DNA of 8,779 nucleotides from Clostridia bacterium (GCA_017399515.1 JAFQBZ010000035.1:1-8779), one strand, 5' to 3'. Shown: positions 1-6,707, counted from the stretch's first letter. Notes: generated from the sequence alone by a model not told the origin. Program-made: numbers and translations.

Positions 1-174
1 ATTGTGATTGTGCATACAGATAATGAACCACTTGCTGAAACATTGCAAACCATGCTTGAAGAAGTATGTGGCAAAAAACCAGAAATTCGAATTATGGGGC
101 CAATTATTGGTGCGCATGTTGGACCTGGTGCTGTTGCATACACATTTATCAGCAATGAAGAAAGACCTGTTTAA
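1..174 (+). CDS. DegV/FakB-family fatty-acid-binding protein, C-terminal fragment
   Basis: The frame is open from base 1 to a TAA at 172-174, giving the last 57 residues; the start lies outside the window. Residues 33-46 read GPIIGAHVGPGAVA, the conserved C-terminal signature of the DegV (EDD) family, in which the backbone around the His-Val-Gly-Pro-Gly turn helps to hold a bound fatty acid. Family members such as FakB present fatty acids to the kinase FakA for phosphorylation and phospholipid synthesis. The preceding stretch (HTDNEPLAETLQTMLEE) fits the helix before that strand. Which DegV paralogue this is cannot be told from the fragment. The gene converges on the bPH2 gene and ends in the hairpin at 191-220. 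The family call is firm; the substrate is inferred from the family. Confidence 0.87.
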   Translation: MVIVHTDNEPLAETLQTMLEEVCGKKPEIRIMGPIIGAHVGPGAVAYTFISNEERPV

Positions 175-190
175 TAAAATAGGCATAATA

Positions 191-220
191 AAAACACCTG
201 ATTTCAGGTGTTTTTTGTTT
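191..220. terminator. Bidirectional rho-independent terminator between degV-like and bPH2 genes
   Basis: CACCTG (195-200) and CAGGTG (205-210) form a perfect stem around an ATTT loop, extended by AAAA/TTTT on the outside. The plus strand continues with a T-rich run to 220, and the minus strand has the mirrored T-run, so both convergent genes can end here. It begins 17 bases after the DegV stop and ends close to the bPH2 stop at 225. Confidence 0.88.
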
Positions 221-224
221 GAAA

Positions 225-776
225 TTATTTTTTACTCATTTCTTTTTTGTAAGCATCAATATAAGATTTTACTTCTTTGCAGGTTTCATAAGGAAGGGTG
301 ATATGTGAAAAGTTGTAACTGCTTGATTTTGAGTTAACTACAGGGCTTGCGGTGCTTCCAAATGATAAACTTCCAGTGTTTTTCTTTAAAATTTTATCGA
401 GAAGGCTTACAGAAACATTAACTGCGCCAATCATTGACATATCAAGGCTTCTATAATCAACACCGAAGATTCCTGAGCGAATGATGATTCTTTTATTTGA
501 ATATGCATAATAAAGATTTTTGTAATAAATTGCTGTTAAAACTGCAATTACTGCTAAAATGAGCACAAATAAACCAATTGGAATCAACACATAAATTTTA
601 TCAACTGTAACGCCTTCTTCTGGGAAAAGCACTGCAATTATTCCTAAAATTAAAAATGTTAAAAGACTGATAGTGCTTAAAATTAAAGAAGATAAAAATA
701 ATTTTCCTTTGTGTGGTTTAAAAACTTTAACAATCTTTTCGTCGTCATCTAAAATGTGTGTGAATAAATTTTCCAT
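225..776 (-). CDS. bPH2 (bacterial pleckstrin-homology-like, DUF304-type) membrane protein
   Basis: 183 residues. A short cytoplasmic N-terminus (1-24) is followed by two hydrophobic segments (about 25-50 and 62-85) and then a C-terminal domain starting AYSNKRIIIRSGIFGVDYRS, the typical opening of the bPH2/DUF304 family (Pfam PF03703), with the later SLLDKIL and TGSLSFGS blocks also in place. Such two-TM plus PH-like proteins are common in Bacillota, and their molecular role is mostly unknown; the PH-like fold is thought to bind lipids or proteins at the inner membrane face. The start is supported by AGAGG at 783-787, six bases upstream of ATG, and by a good promoter. The gene is transcribed alone and divergently from comEC. 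The family call is good; no specific function can be assigned. Confidence 0.85.
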   Translation of the reverse strand: MENLFTHILDDDEKIVKVFKPHKGKLFLSSLILSTISLLTFLILGIIAVLFPEEGVTVDKIYVLIPIGLFVLILAVIAVLTAIYYKNLYYAYSNKRIIIRSGIFGVDYRSLDMSMIGAVNVSVSLLDKILKKNTGSLSFGSTASPVVNSKSSSYNFSHITLPYETCKEVKSYIDAYKKEMSKK

Positions 777-804
777 AAAATACCTCTAAATAATACCTAC
801 TTCT

Positions 805-834
805 ATTATAGCATATTTATTTTTTTGATTGCAA
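805..834 (-). promoter_or_regulatory. Sigma-A-type promoter for the bPH2 gene
   Basis: On the minus strand TTGCAA (829-834) lies 18 bases from TATAAT (805-810), and the -10 box is preceded by TGC, giving an extended -10 (TGCTATAAT). The predicted start near 798 leaves a leader of about 20 bases containing the AGAGG ribosome site. Confidence 0.72.
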
Positions 835-868
835 ATGTATTAATAATTTATTAAAAACATTAAAAAAT

Positions 869-898
869 ATAACAATTTGCAAAAAAGTATTGTATAAT
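869..898 (+). promoter_or_regulatory. Putative promoter for comEC
   Basis: A perfect TATAAT sits at 893-898. The best -35 candidate is ATAACA (869-874, 4 of 6 matches, 18-base spacer), which is weak. Transcription would begin near 904-906, only 6-8 bases before the ATG at 912, so the leader has no room for a Shine-Dalgarno site. Confidence 0.5.
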
Positions 899-911
899 TA
901 ATTTATTACTT

Positions 912-2453
912 ATGAAGAAGATAATGAATTTTAGACCAATAGTAATGTTATGTTTGTCGCTGATTCTTGGAATTATTTGTGCGACATTTGTTTTTATTGG
1001 TCAAAATTTAAAACTTGTGTTTTTGATAATGTCTGCGCTTATTTTTATAAGTTTGGTTATTTTAGCAATTATTTTTAAAAAGAAATTTATTGTTTTGCTT
1101 TCAGTGGCGGTGCTTGTGTTTGCTGTGCCGATTAGTGTGGTTTTTGCAAATCAAAAATTATGTAATAGCAATATGAAATATAGTGGTGAAGAGATTGTTG
1201 TTTCTGGAAGGGTTTGTGAAAATTATACTTTTTCAAGTGGAGGTTATCTTTGCTTAACATTAGATAGTGTTGAATTTATTGGTGCAAATTATAAAGAAGA
1301 AGTTAAAGGCAAAGTCAGGGTTTATATTGCACCACAAAACAATGATTTATCTAAACTGACAGTTGGCAGGTTTGTTTCTTGTTTTGGTGAAGTTAATGTG
1401 AATAATTTTAATGATGGTTCAAAATATTCACTTTCAAATTTATCTAACAATATTGTTGCAACAACCTTTGCAAAATATTCTTCACTAAGTGTTAAAGATG
1501 AAACGAAAGTGTCTTTAGATGAAAAGGCAAGAGATTATGTTTATCAAAAACTTCAAGGTTTTAACACAGAGTATGCTGAGATTGGTTATGGCATTATGTT
1601 TGGTGAAGATTCGTTTATTGAAGAAGAAATAATTGGTTCTTTTAGAACAACAGGAATTGCTCATATTTTATCTGTCAGTGGTCTGCATATATCAATTATT
1701 GTTGGTGTTGTGATTTTTATTTTATCTAAATTAAAAACATCAAATCGCGTAAATTTGGCAATAATGAGCATAATTTTAATAATTTATGCGTATTTTTGCG
1801 GTTTTTCCGTGTCTGTAATCAGGGCGAGCATAATGGCAATTGCGTTTTTATATTTCAAAGCAAGGCATAAAAATTATGACAGACTTTCATCACTTTCGCT
1901 CTCAGCATTTTTGATTCTTTTGTTTAAACCACTTAAATTGTTTAATGTTTCATTCATATTAAGTTATGCTGCTGTGCTTTCAATTATCTTGCTTACTCAT
2001 TTGTTTGAAAGGTTGTTTGATAAATGTTTCTATTCAAAAATGGCAAAAAGTTTGGCAGTTATTTTTGCTGTTCAGTTGGGGCTTATGCTGGTTCAACTTT
2101 ATTTCTTTAAACAATATTCACCGGTGTCAATCTTATGCAATTTTGTAACGATTCCAATTTCAACAGTTGCGTTTGTTATTTTGATTGTGGGAACACTTGT
2201 TTCATTGCTGTTTCCATTTATGTCGTTTATTTTGAAAGCCTATGATTTTTTAATGGGGATTATTGTTAGATTTAACTTTACACTTTCAAAAACAGCACTT
2301 GTTTTTGTTGTTAACAATTTGAACTTTTTTGTGGTGCTTTTAGGGCTTTTGTTTATTGTGACTATAAGTGATTATTTATTCATTAAAAAAAGATATAAAG
2401 CAATTAGTGCTTCATCAGTGTTTGTGCTTGCACTTGTTTTGCTTTTGGCGTAA
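912..2453 (+). CDS. comEC: ComEC/Rec2-family DNA-uptake channel protein lacking the MBL domain
   Basis: 513 residues, polytopic. After 2-3 N-terminal membrane segments (about 8-80), residues ~85-190 form a soluble, beta-rich stretch matching the N-terminal OB-like (DUF4131) domain. Residues ~225-495 are the Competence core with many TM helices. Its hallmark HILSVSGLH is at 251-259. ComEC forms the inner-membrane pore for single-stranded DNA in transformation. Bacillus-type ComEC is about 770 residues and ends in a metallo-beta-lactamase-like domain; here the protein stops inside a hydrophobic segment (VLALVLLLA) with no such domain and no continuation in other frames before holA. The start is uncertain: ATG 912 has no ribosome site, and ATG 924 (four codons in) has only a poor GAAGAAG upstream. 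No terminator separates it from holA. Function in DNA uptake is inferred from the family. Confidence 0.85.
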   Translation: MKKIMNFRPIVMLCLSLILGIICATFVFIGQNLKLVFLIMSALIFISLVILAIIFKKKFIVLLSVAVLVFAVPISVVFANQKLCNSNMKYSGEEIVVSGRVCENYTFSSGGYLCLTLDSVEFIGANYKEEVKGKVRVYIAPQNNDLSKLTVGRFVSCFGEVNVNNFNDGSKYSLSNLSNNIVATTFAKYSSLSVKDETKVSLDEKARDYVYQKLQGFNTEYAEIGYGIMFGEDSFIEEEIIGSFRTTGIAHILSVSGLHISIIVGVVIFILSKLKTSNRVNLAIMSIILIIYAYFCGFSVSVIRASIMAIAFLYFKARHKNYDRLSSLSLSAFLILLFKPLKLFNVSFILSYAAVLSIILLTHLFERLFDKCFYSKMAKSLAVIFAVQLGLMLVQLYFFKQYSPVSILCNFVTIPISTVAFVILIVGTLVSLLFPFMSFILKAYDFLMGIIVRFNFTLSKTALVFVVNNLNFFVVLLGLLFIVTISDYLFIKKRYKAISASSVFVLALVLLLA

Positions 2454-2473
2454 AATATTGAGTTAAATTGAAC

Positions 2474-2502
2474 TAGACAAAATTATTGCAGTTTGATATA
2501 AT
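2474..2502 (+). promoter_or_regulatory. Strong promoter for the holA operon
   Basis: TAGACA (2474-2479, 5 of 6 to consensus) is separated by exactly 17 bases from TATAAT (2497-2502), which is preceded by TGA (extended -10). The start site is predicted near 2509, just before GGGGG (2513-2517) and the GTG at 2522. It lies in the 68-base comEC-holA gap. Confidence 0.78.
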
Positions 2503-2521
2503 GAATTTGCTTGGGGGAATC

Positions 2522-3499
2522 GTGAAATATATTGAATTAAAGGCGAGTTTAAAAAATAAAATTGATAATGCTTATCTCATTACAGGTGATGATAGGTATT
2601 TGTGTTATGACGCTTTAAAAAAGATTGAAGACTCACTTTCAATTACAATTAAAGATATGAACTCGGTTGTCATTTCTGGTGATAAGTTGACAGCAAAAGA
2701 TATTGTTGAATCAGCAAACATGTATCCTTTTGGTGATGAATATCGTTTGGTTGTTGTTAAAGATTTTGCTCCAGCAAAAAATAAAGAAGAATATAAAGTT
2801 ATTGAAAGTTATTTAAAAACTCCACTTACATCAACGGTTATTGTGTTTTTTAACCCTGATTCGGCAGAGTTTTATAAAGGAATGGCGAATTTAACAACAA
2901 TAGACTGCTCAAAAATTGAGCCAAAAGTTATTTCGGCATTCATTAAAAATAATCTTGCAAAAAATGAGATTCAGGCAAGTGAAGAGGCTATCGAAAATCT
3001 TATTATGTTTTGCGATAGCGATATGACAAGAATCACAAATGAACTTGAAAAACTTATGGCGTATGTGGCTGACACAAAAACACTCACAGCAGACATTGTT
3101 AAAGAGTTTGTTGTTCAAGATAAAGAGTATCAAGTTTATGAACTTGCTGAGTTCATTGCAAAAGGTGAAAACAAAAAGGCTATTGACCTTGTTGACAGTT
3201 TTATGATGAAACCTGGTTCGGCTTTTGTGATTTTGTCACCACTCTTTAATAATTACAGAAGGGCACTTTTTGTATCAATTAATAAAGATAAAACCTCAGC
3301 AGAACTTGCTTCAATGCTTGGGGTTAAAGAGTTTGCTATCAAAATGTTAAAGAATCAAATTGCAAGATTTTCACCAAAACAATTAAAGCAAATTGTTGAT
3401 ATGATTGCTGAATATGACAAAAAAATAAAAATTGGTGAGATTAAAGAAAATGTTGCAATAAAAACTATTGTAATCAATATACTAAACATAAGAGGATAA
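2522..3499 (+). CDS. holA: DNA polymerase III subunit delta
   Basis: 325 residues from GTG 2522. The N-terminus KYIELKASLKNKIDNAYLI followed by TGDDRYLCYDALKKI is the standard opening of the HolA/YqeN family: the clamp-loader delta subunit that opens the sliding clamp at the replication fork. The helical middle (ITNELEKLMAY) and C-terminal collar-like part (LFNNYRRALF, FSPKQLKQIVDMIAEYDKKIKIG) follow in family order, and the length is normal. An upstream in-frame TTG (2486) would add 12 residues, but it lies between the -35 and -10 boxes of a strong promoter. GTG 2522 instead has GGGGG at 2513-2517, able to pair with the anti-SD through one G-U wobble, and gives the family N-terminus. The stop overlaps the ribosome site of the next gene, implying co-expression. 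Identification is firm. Confidence 0.93.
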   Translation: MKYIELKASLKNKIDNAYLITGDDRYLCYDALKKIEDSLSITIKDMNSVVISGDKLTAKDIVESANMYPFGDEYRLVVVKDFAPAKNKEEYKVIESYLKTPLTSTVIVFFNPDSAEFYKGMANLTTIDCSKIEPKVISAFIKNNLAKNEIQASEEAIENLIMFCDSDMTRITNELEKLMAYVADTKTLTADIVKEFVVQDKEYQVYELAEFIAKGENKKAIDLVDSFMMKPGSAFVILSPLFNNYRRALFVSINKDKTSAELASMLGVKEFAIKMLKNQIARFSPKQLKQIVDMIAEYDKKIKIGEIKENVAIKTIVINILNIRG

Positions 3500-3500
3500 A

Positions 3501-4073
3501 ATGGCAGAAAGTTATTTATTTGACAAAAGACAAGAAAAACCACAGAGAAACGGACTTGTTATGTTTCTATTGTTTCTTTCATTTGTGTGGACAAGTTTGT
3601 TCACAGCAACAAGTTCGCTCACAGGAACACTTTACTTAAATTTTGGAAATATGCTCGACACAAATTCGGCAAACTTTTCAAGCATTGTGTTTATCGTGAT
3701 TTCAGAAGCAATAATTGGATTGCTTATATTTGAACTTATATTTTATATTTACAGAAAAATTTTACAATTTAAAATTTATTCATTTATTGTTCCTGCGAAC
3801 AGATTAAAAACAGAAAGCAGAGTGTTTTATATTTATAGAAATATTTTTTATGGATTGTTTTTAAACTTATGCTTTTTATTTCCATATCTTTATCAATTCG
3901 CACCACTTGTTAGTCTTGCTTCAACATTCATACTTTTAATTTTCTATGCAAATCACTTAAATAAAACTTATGCTGAGCCAATTATTGGACACTTTGTGTT
4001 TAAAAACTTCTGTTATCCAATTTTTGTTTATCAAGCATTAATTTTGTTATTTGATGTTATTGAGGTGCTCTAA
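3501..4073 (+). CDS. Small polytopic membrane protein of unknown function
   Basis: 190 residues, not recognised. A charged N-terminus (DKRQEKPQR, about 8-16) precedes about five hydrophobic segments at roughly 18-40, 62-85, 113-130, 132-152 and 167-188; the loop at 86-112 is basic and probably cytoplasmic. No catalytic motif or soluble domain is visible. ATG 3501 is one base after the holA stop, and its AGAGG (3491-3495) lies inside the holA end, so translation is probably coupled. Its own stop TAA shares a base with the ATG of the M28-like gene (TAATG at 4071-4075). The tight junctions suggest that it works with, or is dosed with, the exported M28-like protein downstream, for example as a membrane partner; that is inference only. 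Confidence 0.8.
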   Translation: MAESYLFDKRQEKPQRNGLVMFLLFLSFVWTSLFTATSSLTGTLYLNFGNMLDTNSANFSSIVFIVISEAIIGLLIFELIFYIYRKILQFKIYSFIVPANRLKTESRVFYIYRNIFYGLFLNLCFLFPYLYQFAPLVSLASTFILLIFYANHLNKTYAEPIIGHFVFKNFCYPIFVYQALILLFDVIEVL

Positions 4074-5485
4074 TGAAAAAGATATTTAAAATTTTTATAT
4101 TGGTGCTTGCTAGCATTATTGCACTTCCTGCAGCCTTAACCAGCAACTTGAAGGCTAGTGCAGCAACAACACCAATCACAAGTTATTCAACATTTGAAAG
4201 TGCTGTTAATTCAATAATCACTGAATATGCAGTTTTTGATGAAAGACTTGCTGGTTCTGAAGGTGAAAAGAATGCAAGTGAATATATTAAAACATATTTA
4301 GAAGATAACACTTCACTTGTTGCAAGAAATGATGCGTATGTTAAAAATGGTGTTCAAACATTCAAATTTGAATCAGTTTTTTCTGGTGTTTTTGAAACAT
4401 CACAAAACATTATTTACACATTAAAGTCAAATAAAACCACTGACAAAAAGATTATTATTGGTTGCCACTATGACGCACTTGCTTATGATTTGAATTTAAA
4501 CAGTGAAACCTATGGCGAAATTGTTGCTTCAGAATCTATCAATGGAAGTGCTGGAAGTGTTGCAACAATGCTTGCTCTTGCAACATATCTTTCTGCAGAT
4601 GGTTTAGATTTTAATATTGAATTTGTGTTCTTTGGTGCAGGTGAATCAAACAAGGCTGGTTCAAGTTATTATTCAACAGGAATTGCCGATGAAGACAAAG
4701 CAAACATCATTTGCATGATTAACTTAAGTCAAATTGCTTATGGTGAGAACTTATATTTTTATATGAACGAAGTTTCAACAAAATCTGCTGACTTTGTTGA
4801 AAGTGTGACATATGATGAAAGAGTTGAAATTGAAAGAGTTAACACTGCACATTTAAACAAAATTTTGTTAGATGCAGAGCAAAGTGAACTTGGTCTTAAT
4901 TACACTCATGTTGCACTTGATTCAGACAATATTAACTTTATGAAAGAAGGTATTGAAACAATTAATATTTTTGCTGGTGATTATTCAAACGGAATTGTTA
5001 TTGGCAGACAAGAATTTGCTGGCAGTGACCTTATCACATACACACCAGATGATAACATTGCATATATTTTAGAAAACAAAAAAGATTATGTTATTGCTGA
5101 AAATTTGTATGAAGTTTATAAAACCATTTTTGTGACAATCACAAATGAAGATTTTGTTTCAACTTTTGAAGCATCAGCAGGGTCAACAGACTTTTTCTAT
5201 AAGGTTTTCACAAACAGCAATTTGGTGCTTTATTTAACAGTTGTTGTGTTTATTGTTTTGGTTATTGTTGCAATGTATGTTTATTATAAACTTTCAATTA
5301 AGGCTTATTATGCAAACATTGAAATGGAATTTTTATCATCAGTTATGAAGATTTCAGACGAAATTGATAAAAGTGGAAAAGATGACACAGTTGCAAAAGT
5401 TGTGAGTCAGGTGATTGCAAACGACATTAAAAAAGACAAGGTGATTAAAGTTAAGTCACAAAAGAAAGATAAAGATGATAAATAG
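4073..5485 (+). CDS. Exported, membrane-anchored M28-peptidase-like protein, probable pseudoenzyme
   Basis: 470 residues. A signal peptide (1-30, likely cut after KASA) leads to an extracellular domain (about 40-360), a single TM helix (384-406) and a lysine/aspartate-rich cytoplasmic tail (407-470). The outer domain follows the M28 aminopeptidase order: GCHYDAL (His132, Asp134), NGSAGSVATMLALA (157-170), FVFFGAGES (184-192), MINLSQIAYG (215-224) and DSDNINFMKEGI (283-294). By eye, only the first His, its nearby Asp and Glu191 are kept. The bridging Asp is replaced by Gly158 (next to Asn157), the catalytic Glu by Gly190, the NLD Asp by Ser219 and the SDH His by Asn286. Zinc binding and peptidase activity are therefore unlikely; a binding, scaffold or sensor role is inferred. 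GAGGTG (4062-4067) is the ribosome site. It is the last gene of the holA unit, before the hairpin at 5487. Confidence 0.82.
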   Translation: MKKIFKIFILVLASIIALPAALTSNLKASAATTPITSYSTFESAVNSIITEYAVFDERLAGSEGEKNASEYIKTYLEDNTSLVARNDAYVKNGVQTFKFESVFSGVFETSQNIIYTLKSNKTTDKKIIIGCHYDALAYDLNLNSETYGEIVASESINGSAGSVATMLALATYLSADGLDFNIEFVFFGAGESNKAGSSYYSTGIADEDKANIICMINLSQIAYGENLYFYMNEVSTKSADFVESVTYDERVEIERVNTAHLNKILLDAEQSELGLNYTHVALDSDNINFMKEGIETINIFAGDYSNGIVIGRQEFAGSDLITYTPDDNIAYILENKKDYVIAENLYEVYKTIFVTITNEDFVSTFEASAGSTDFFYKVFTNSNLVLYLTVVVFIVLVIVAMYVYYKLSIKAYYANIEMEFLSSVMKISDEIDKSGKDDTVAKVVSQVIANDIKKDKVIKVKSQKKDKDDK

Positions 5486-5486
5486 A

Positions 5487-5520
5487 AAAAAGACTTGAAA
5501 ATTTTCAAGTCTTTTTCTTT
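5487..5520 (+). terminator. Rho-independent terminator of the holA operon
   Basis: A near-perfect palindrome (AAAAAGACTTGAAAA / TTTTCAAGTCTTTTT) begins two bases after the stop of the M28-like gene and runs into TTTTTCTTTTT. The outer A/T pairs mean it could also stop transcription from the other side. Confidence 0.9.
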
Positions 5521-5573
5521 TTATAATTAAACAAGCAGCAGGAAAGGGGTGTAAGTTAAAATTTAAGCAAAAC

Positions 5574-5599
5574 AAAAGCAGAACCTAAGTTCTGCTTTT
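5574..5599. terminator. Terminator of rpsT (bidirectional hairpin)
   Basis: AAAAGCAGAAC (5574-5584) and GTTCTGCTTTT (5589-5599) pair perfectly around a CTAA loop. Read on the minus strand, the hairpin lies nine bases after the rpsT stop and is followed by TTTTGTTTT. The plus strand has a T-run too, so it can back up the terminator at 5487. The 53 bases between the two hairpins hold no recognisable gene. Confidence 0.87.
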
Positions 5600-5608
5600 T
5601 TATACTAA

Positions 5609-5887
5609 TTAATTTTTAGTTTCATTTTTGAGTTTAGTAAGTTCAATAGAAAGGTTAGCCTTTTTGTTGTTGGCTTTATTTTTATGAATGATTCCTCTTG
5701 AAGCCTCTTCATCGATTTTTGAGAAAGTTTCAGGAAGTAATTTTTCAGCCAAAGCAACATCTTTGTCAGCGATAGCCTTGTTAAATTTCTTTATAACAGT
5801 TGCAAGTTCGCTGCGTTCGCTTTTGTTGCGAGCGTTATTTCTAATTGCTACTTCTTCTCTTTTCTTTGCTGATTTAATAATTGGCAT
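5609..5887 (-). CDS. rpsT: 30S ribosomal protein S20
   Basis: 92 residues. The N-terminus MPIIKSAKKREEVAIRNNAR matches the S20 opening (M-P-x-I-K-S-A-K-K-R), and IIHKNKANNKKANLS near the C-terminus is the conserved block that binds 16S rRNA. S20 is an early-binding small-subunit protein made of three helices. The frame stays open upstream to 6100, but that extension lies in the antisense-free murI 3' end and lacks S20 similarity; ATG 5887 has AAAGGAG (5897-5903) nine bases upstream, so it is the start. It has its own promoter overlapping the end of murI. In Bacillus rpsT follows holA on the same strand, whereas here it is convergent with the holA unit. Confidence 0.96.
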   Translation of the reverse strand: MPIIKSAKKREEVAIRNNARNKSERSELATVIKKFNKAIADKDVALAEKLLPETFSKIDEEASRGIIHKNKANNKKANLSIELTKLKNETKN

Positions 5888-5921
5888 ATATATTTGCTCC
5901 TTTGCAATATTACTAGACCCA

Positions 5922-5950
5922 ATTTTATCATAGTTTTTATACTTTTGCAA
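5922..5950 (-). promoter_or_regulatory. Promoter of rpsT inside the murI 3' end
   Basis: On the minus strand TTGCAA (5945-5950) is 17 bases from TAAAAT (5922-5927), which carries a TGA extended -10. The -35 box lies inside the last codons of murI. Transcription should start near 5915, leaving a leader of about 28 bases that contains the AAAGGAG site. Confidence 0.68.
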
Positions 5951-6707
5951 GTATTTCTTGGAATATTTTTTTATAAATTTCTTTTGGGTAAATTTCAGCA
6001 TTTGAAACAAAAAATTTAACGCTTGTTTTAACTTCTTTTGAAAGATGTGATTTTGAGTAAATTTTTTGAACCTGTTTTGAAGTTCCAAGATTGCCGTCAA
6101 GAACAGTTTTGCCGGTTAGTTTTTTAAGTTTTTCTTTTAAAAAAACATAGTGAGTGCATCCAAGCACAATCGAGTCACAGTTTTCACTTTTATTCAACAG
6201 GGCATAAATTTCTTTGTTTAGATTAAATTGATTCAACAATGACTTTTCTGCATAATAACATTCTATGTTTTTTGCGAGTGTTTTGGAGGCATAGTGGCGA
6301 GTTTTTGTATTTAATGAATTACTCAGCATTATAAATTTATTTTGTTTTAGGGTGGCTGGAGTGACTGCACAGAATATGTTTTTAAAGCCAAGATTTTTTG
6401 CAAGGTTAATTGCTGGTTCTGTTCCAACAAAACAAATGTTTTTAAATGCATTTCGAAGTCTGTCTATTGATGAAGTTGTGGCAGTGTTGCAAGCGAGCAC
6501 AATGATTTTGATATCATATTTTTGAAGCAGATAAGTGATTATTTGTTTTAAGTATCCAAAAATTTCTTCAGCGGAGTGATTGCCATAAGGTGCATTTTGA
6601 TTGTCAGCGAAATATAAATAATTTGCTGGCAAAATTTTAACGCACTGAGAGAGTGTTGTGAGCCCTCCAATGCCGCTATCAATAAACAAAATATAGTCTT
6701 TTTTCAT
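5937..6707 (-). CDS. murI: Glutamate racemase
   Basis: 256 residues, normal length. It interconverts L- and D-glutamate, supplying D-Glu for peptidoglycan stem peptides, without a cofactor and using two cysteines. Visible motifs in order: FIDSGIGGL (8-16, with Asp10 and Ser11), FADNQNAPYG (33-42), LACNTATT (71-78, catalytic Cys73), GTEPAI (95-100), and LGCTHY (182-187, catalytic Cys184 with His186). All key residues are present, so it should be active. The start at 6707 is fixed by the family N-terminus, yet no Shine-Dalgarno site is present; instead TATAAT lies five bases before the ATG, implying a leaderless mRNA. The rpsT start is 49 bases downstream of the stop. Confidence 0.95.
   Translation of the reverse strand: MKKDYILFIDSGIGGLTTLSQCVKILPANYLYFADNQNAPYGNHSAEEIFGYLKQIITYLLQKYDIKIIVLACNTATTSSIDRLRNAFKNICFVGTEPAINLAKNLGFKNIFCAVTPATLKQNKFIMLSNSLNTKTRHYASKTLAKNIECYYAEKSLLNQFNLNKEIYALLNKSENCDSIVLGCTHYVFLKEKLKKLTGKTVLDGNLGTSKQVQKIYSKSHLSKEVKTSVKFFVSNAEIYPKEIYKKIFQEILAKV

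Noticed and set aside
8..301. Open frame of 97 codons on the plus strand
   Set aside because: It overlaps the DegV-family frame, runs through the terminator and into the end of the bPH2 gene, and has no domain similarity.
2454..2521. Remnant of the missing ComEC metallo-beta-lactamase domain
   Set aside because: The 68 bases hold only the holA promoter and ribosome site; no HxHxDH-like motif appears in any frame here.
5521..5573. Small gene or RNA between the two terminators (AGGAAAGGGGTG looks like a ribosome site)
   Set aside because: The GTG after it is followed directly by TAA, and no stable structure other than the flanking hairpins is visible.
5888..6100. N-terminal extension of rpsT by 71 residues
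   Set aside because: It overlaps the murI coding region in another frame, has no S20 similarity, and a good ribosome site precedes ATG 5887.
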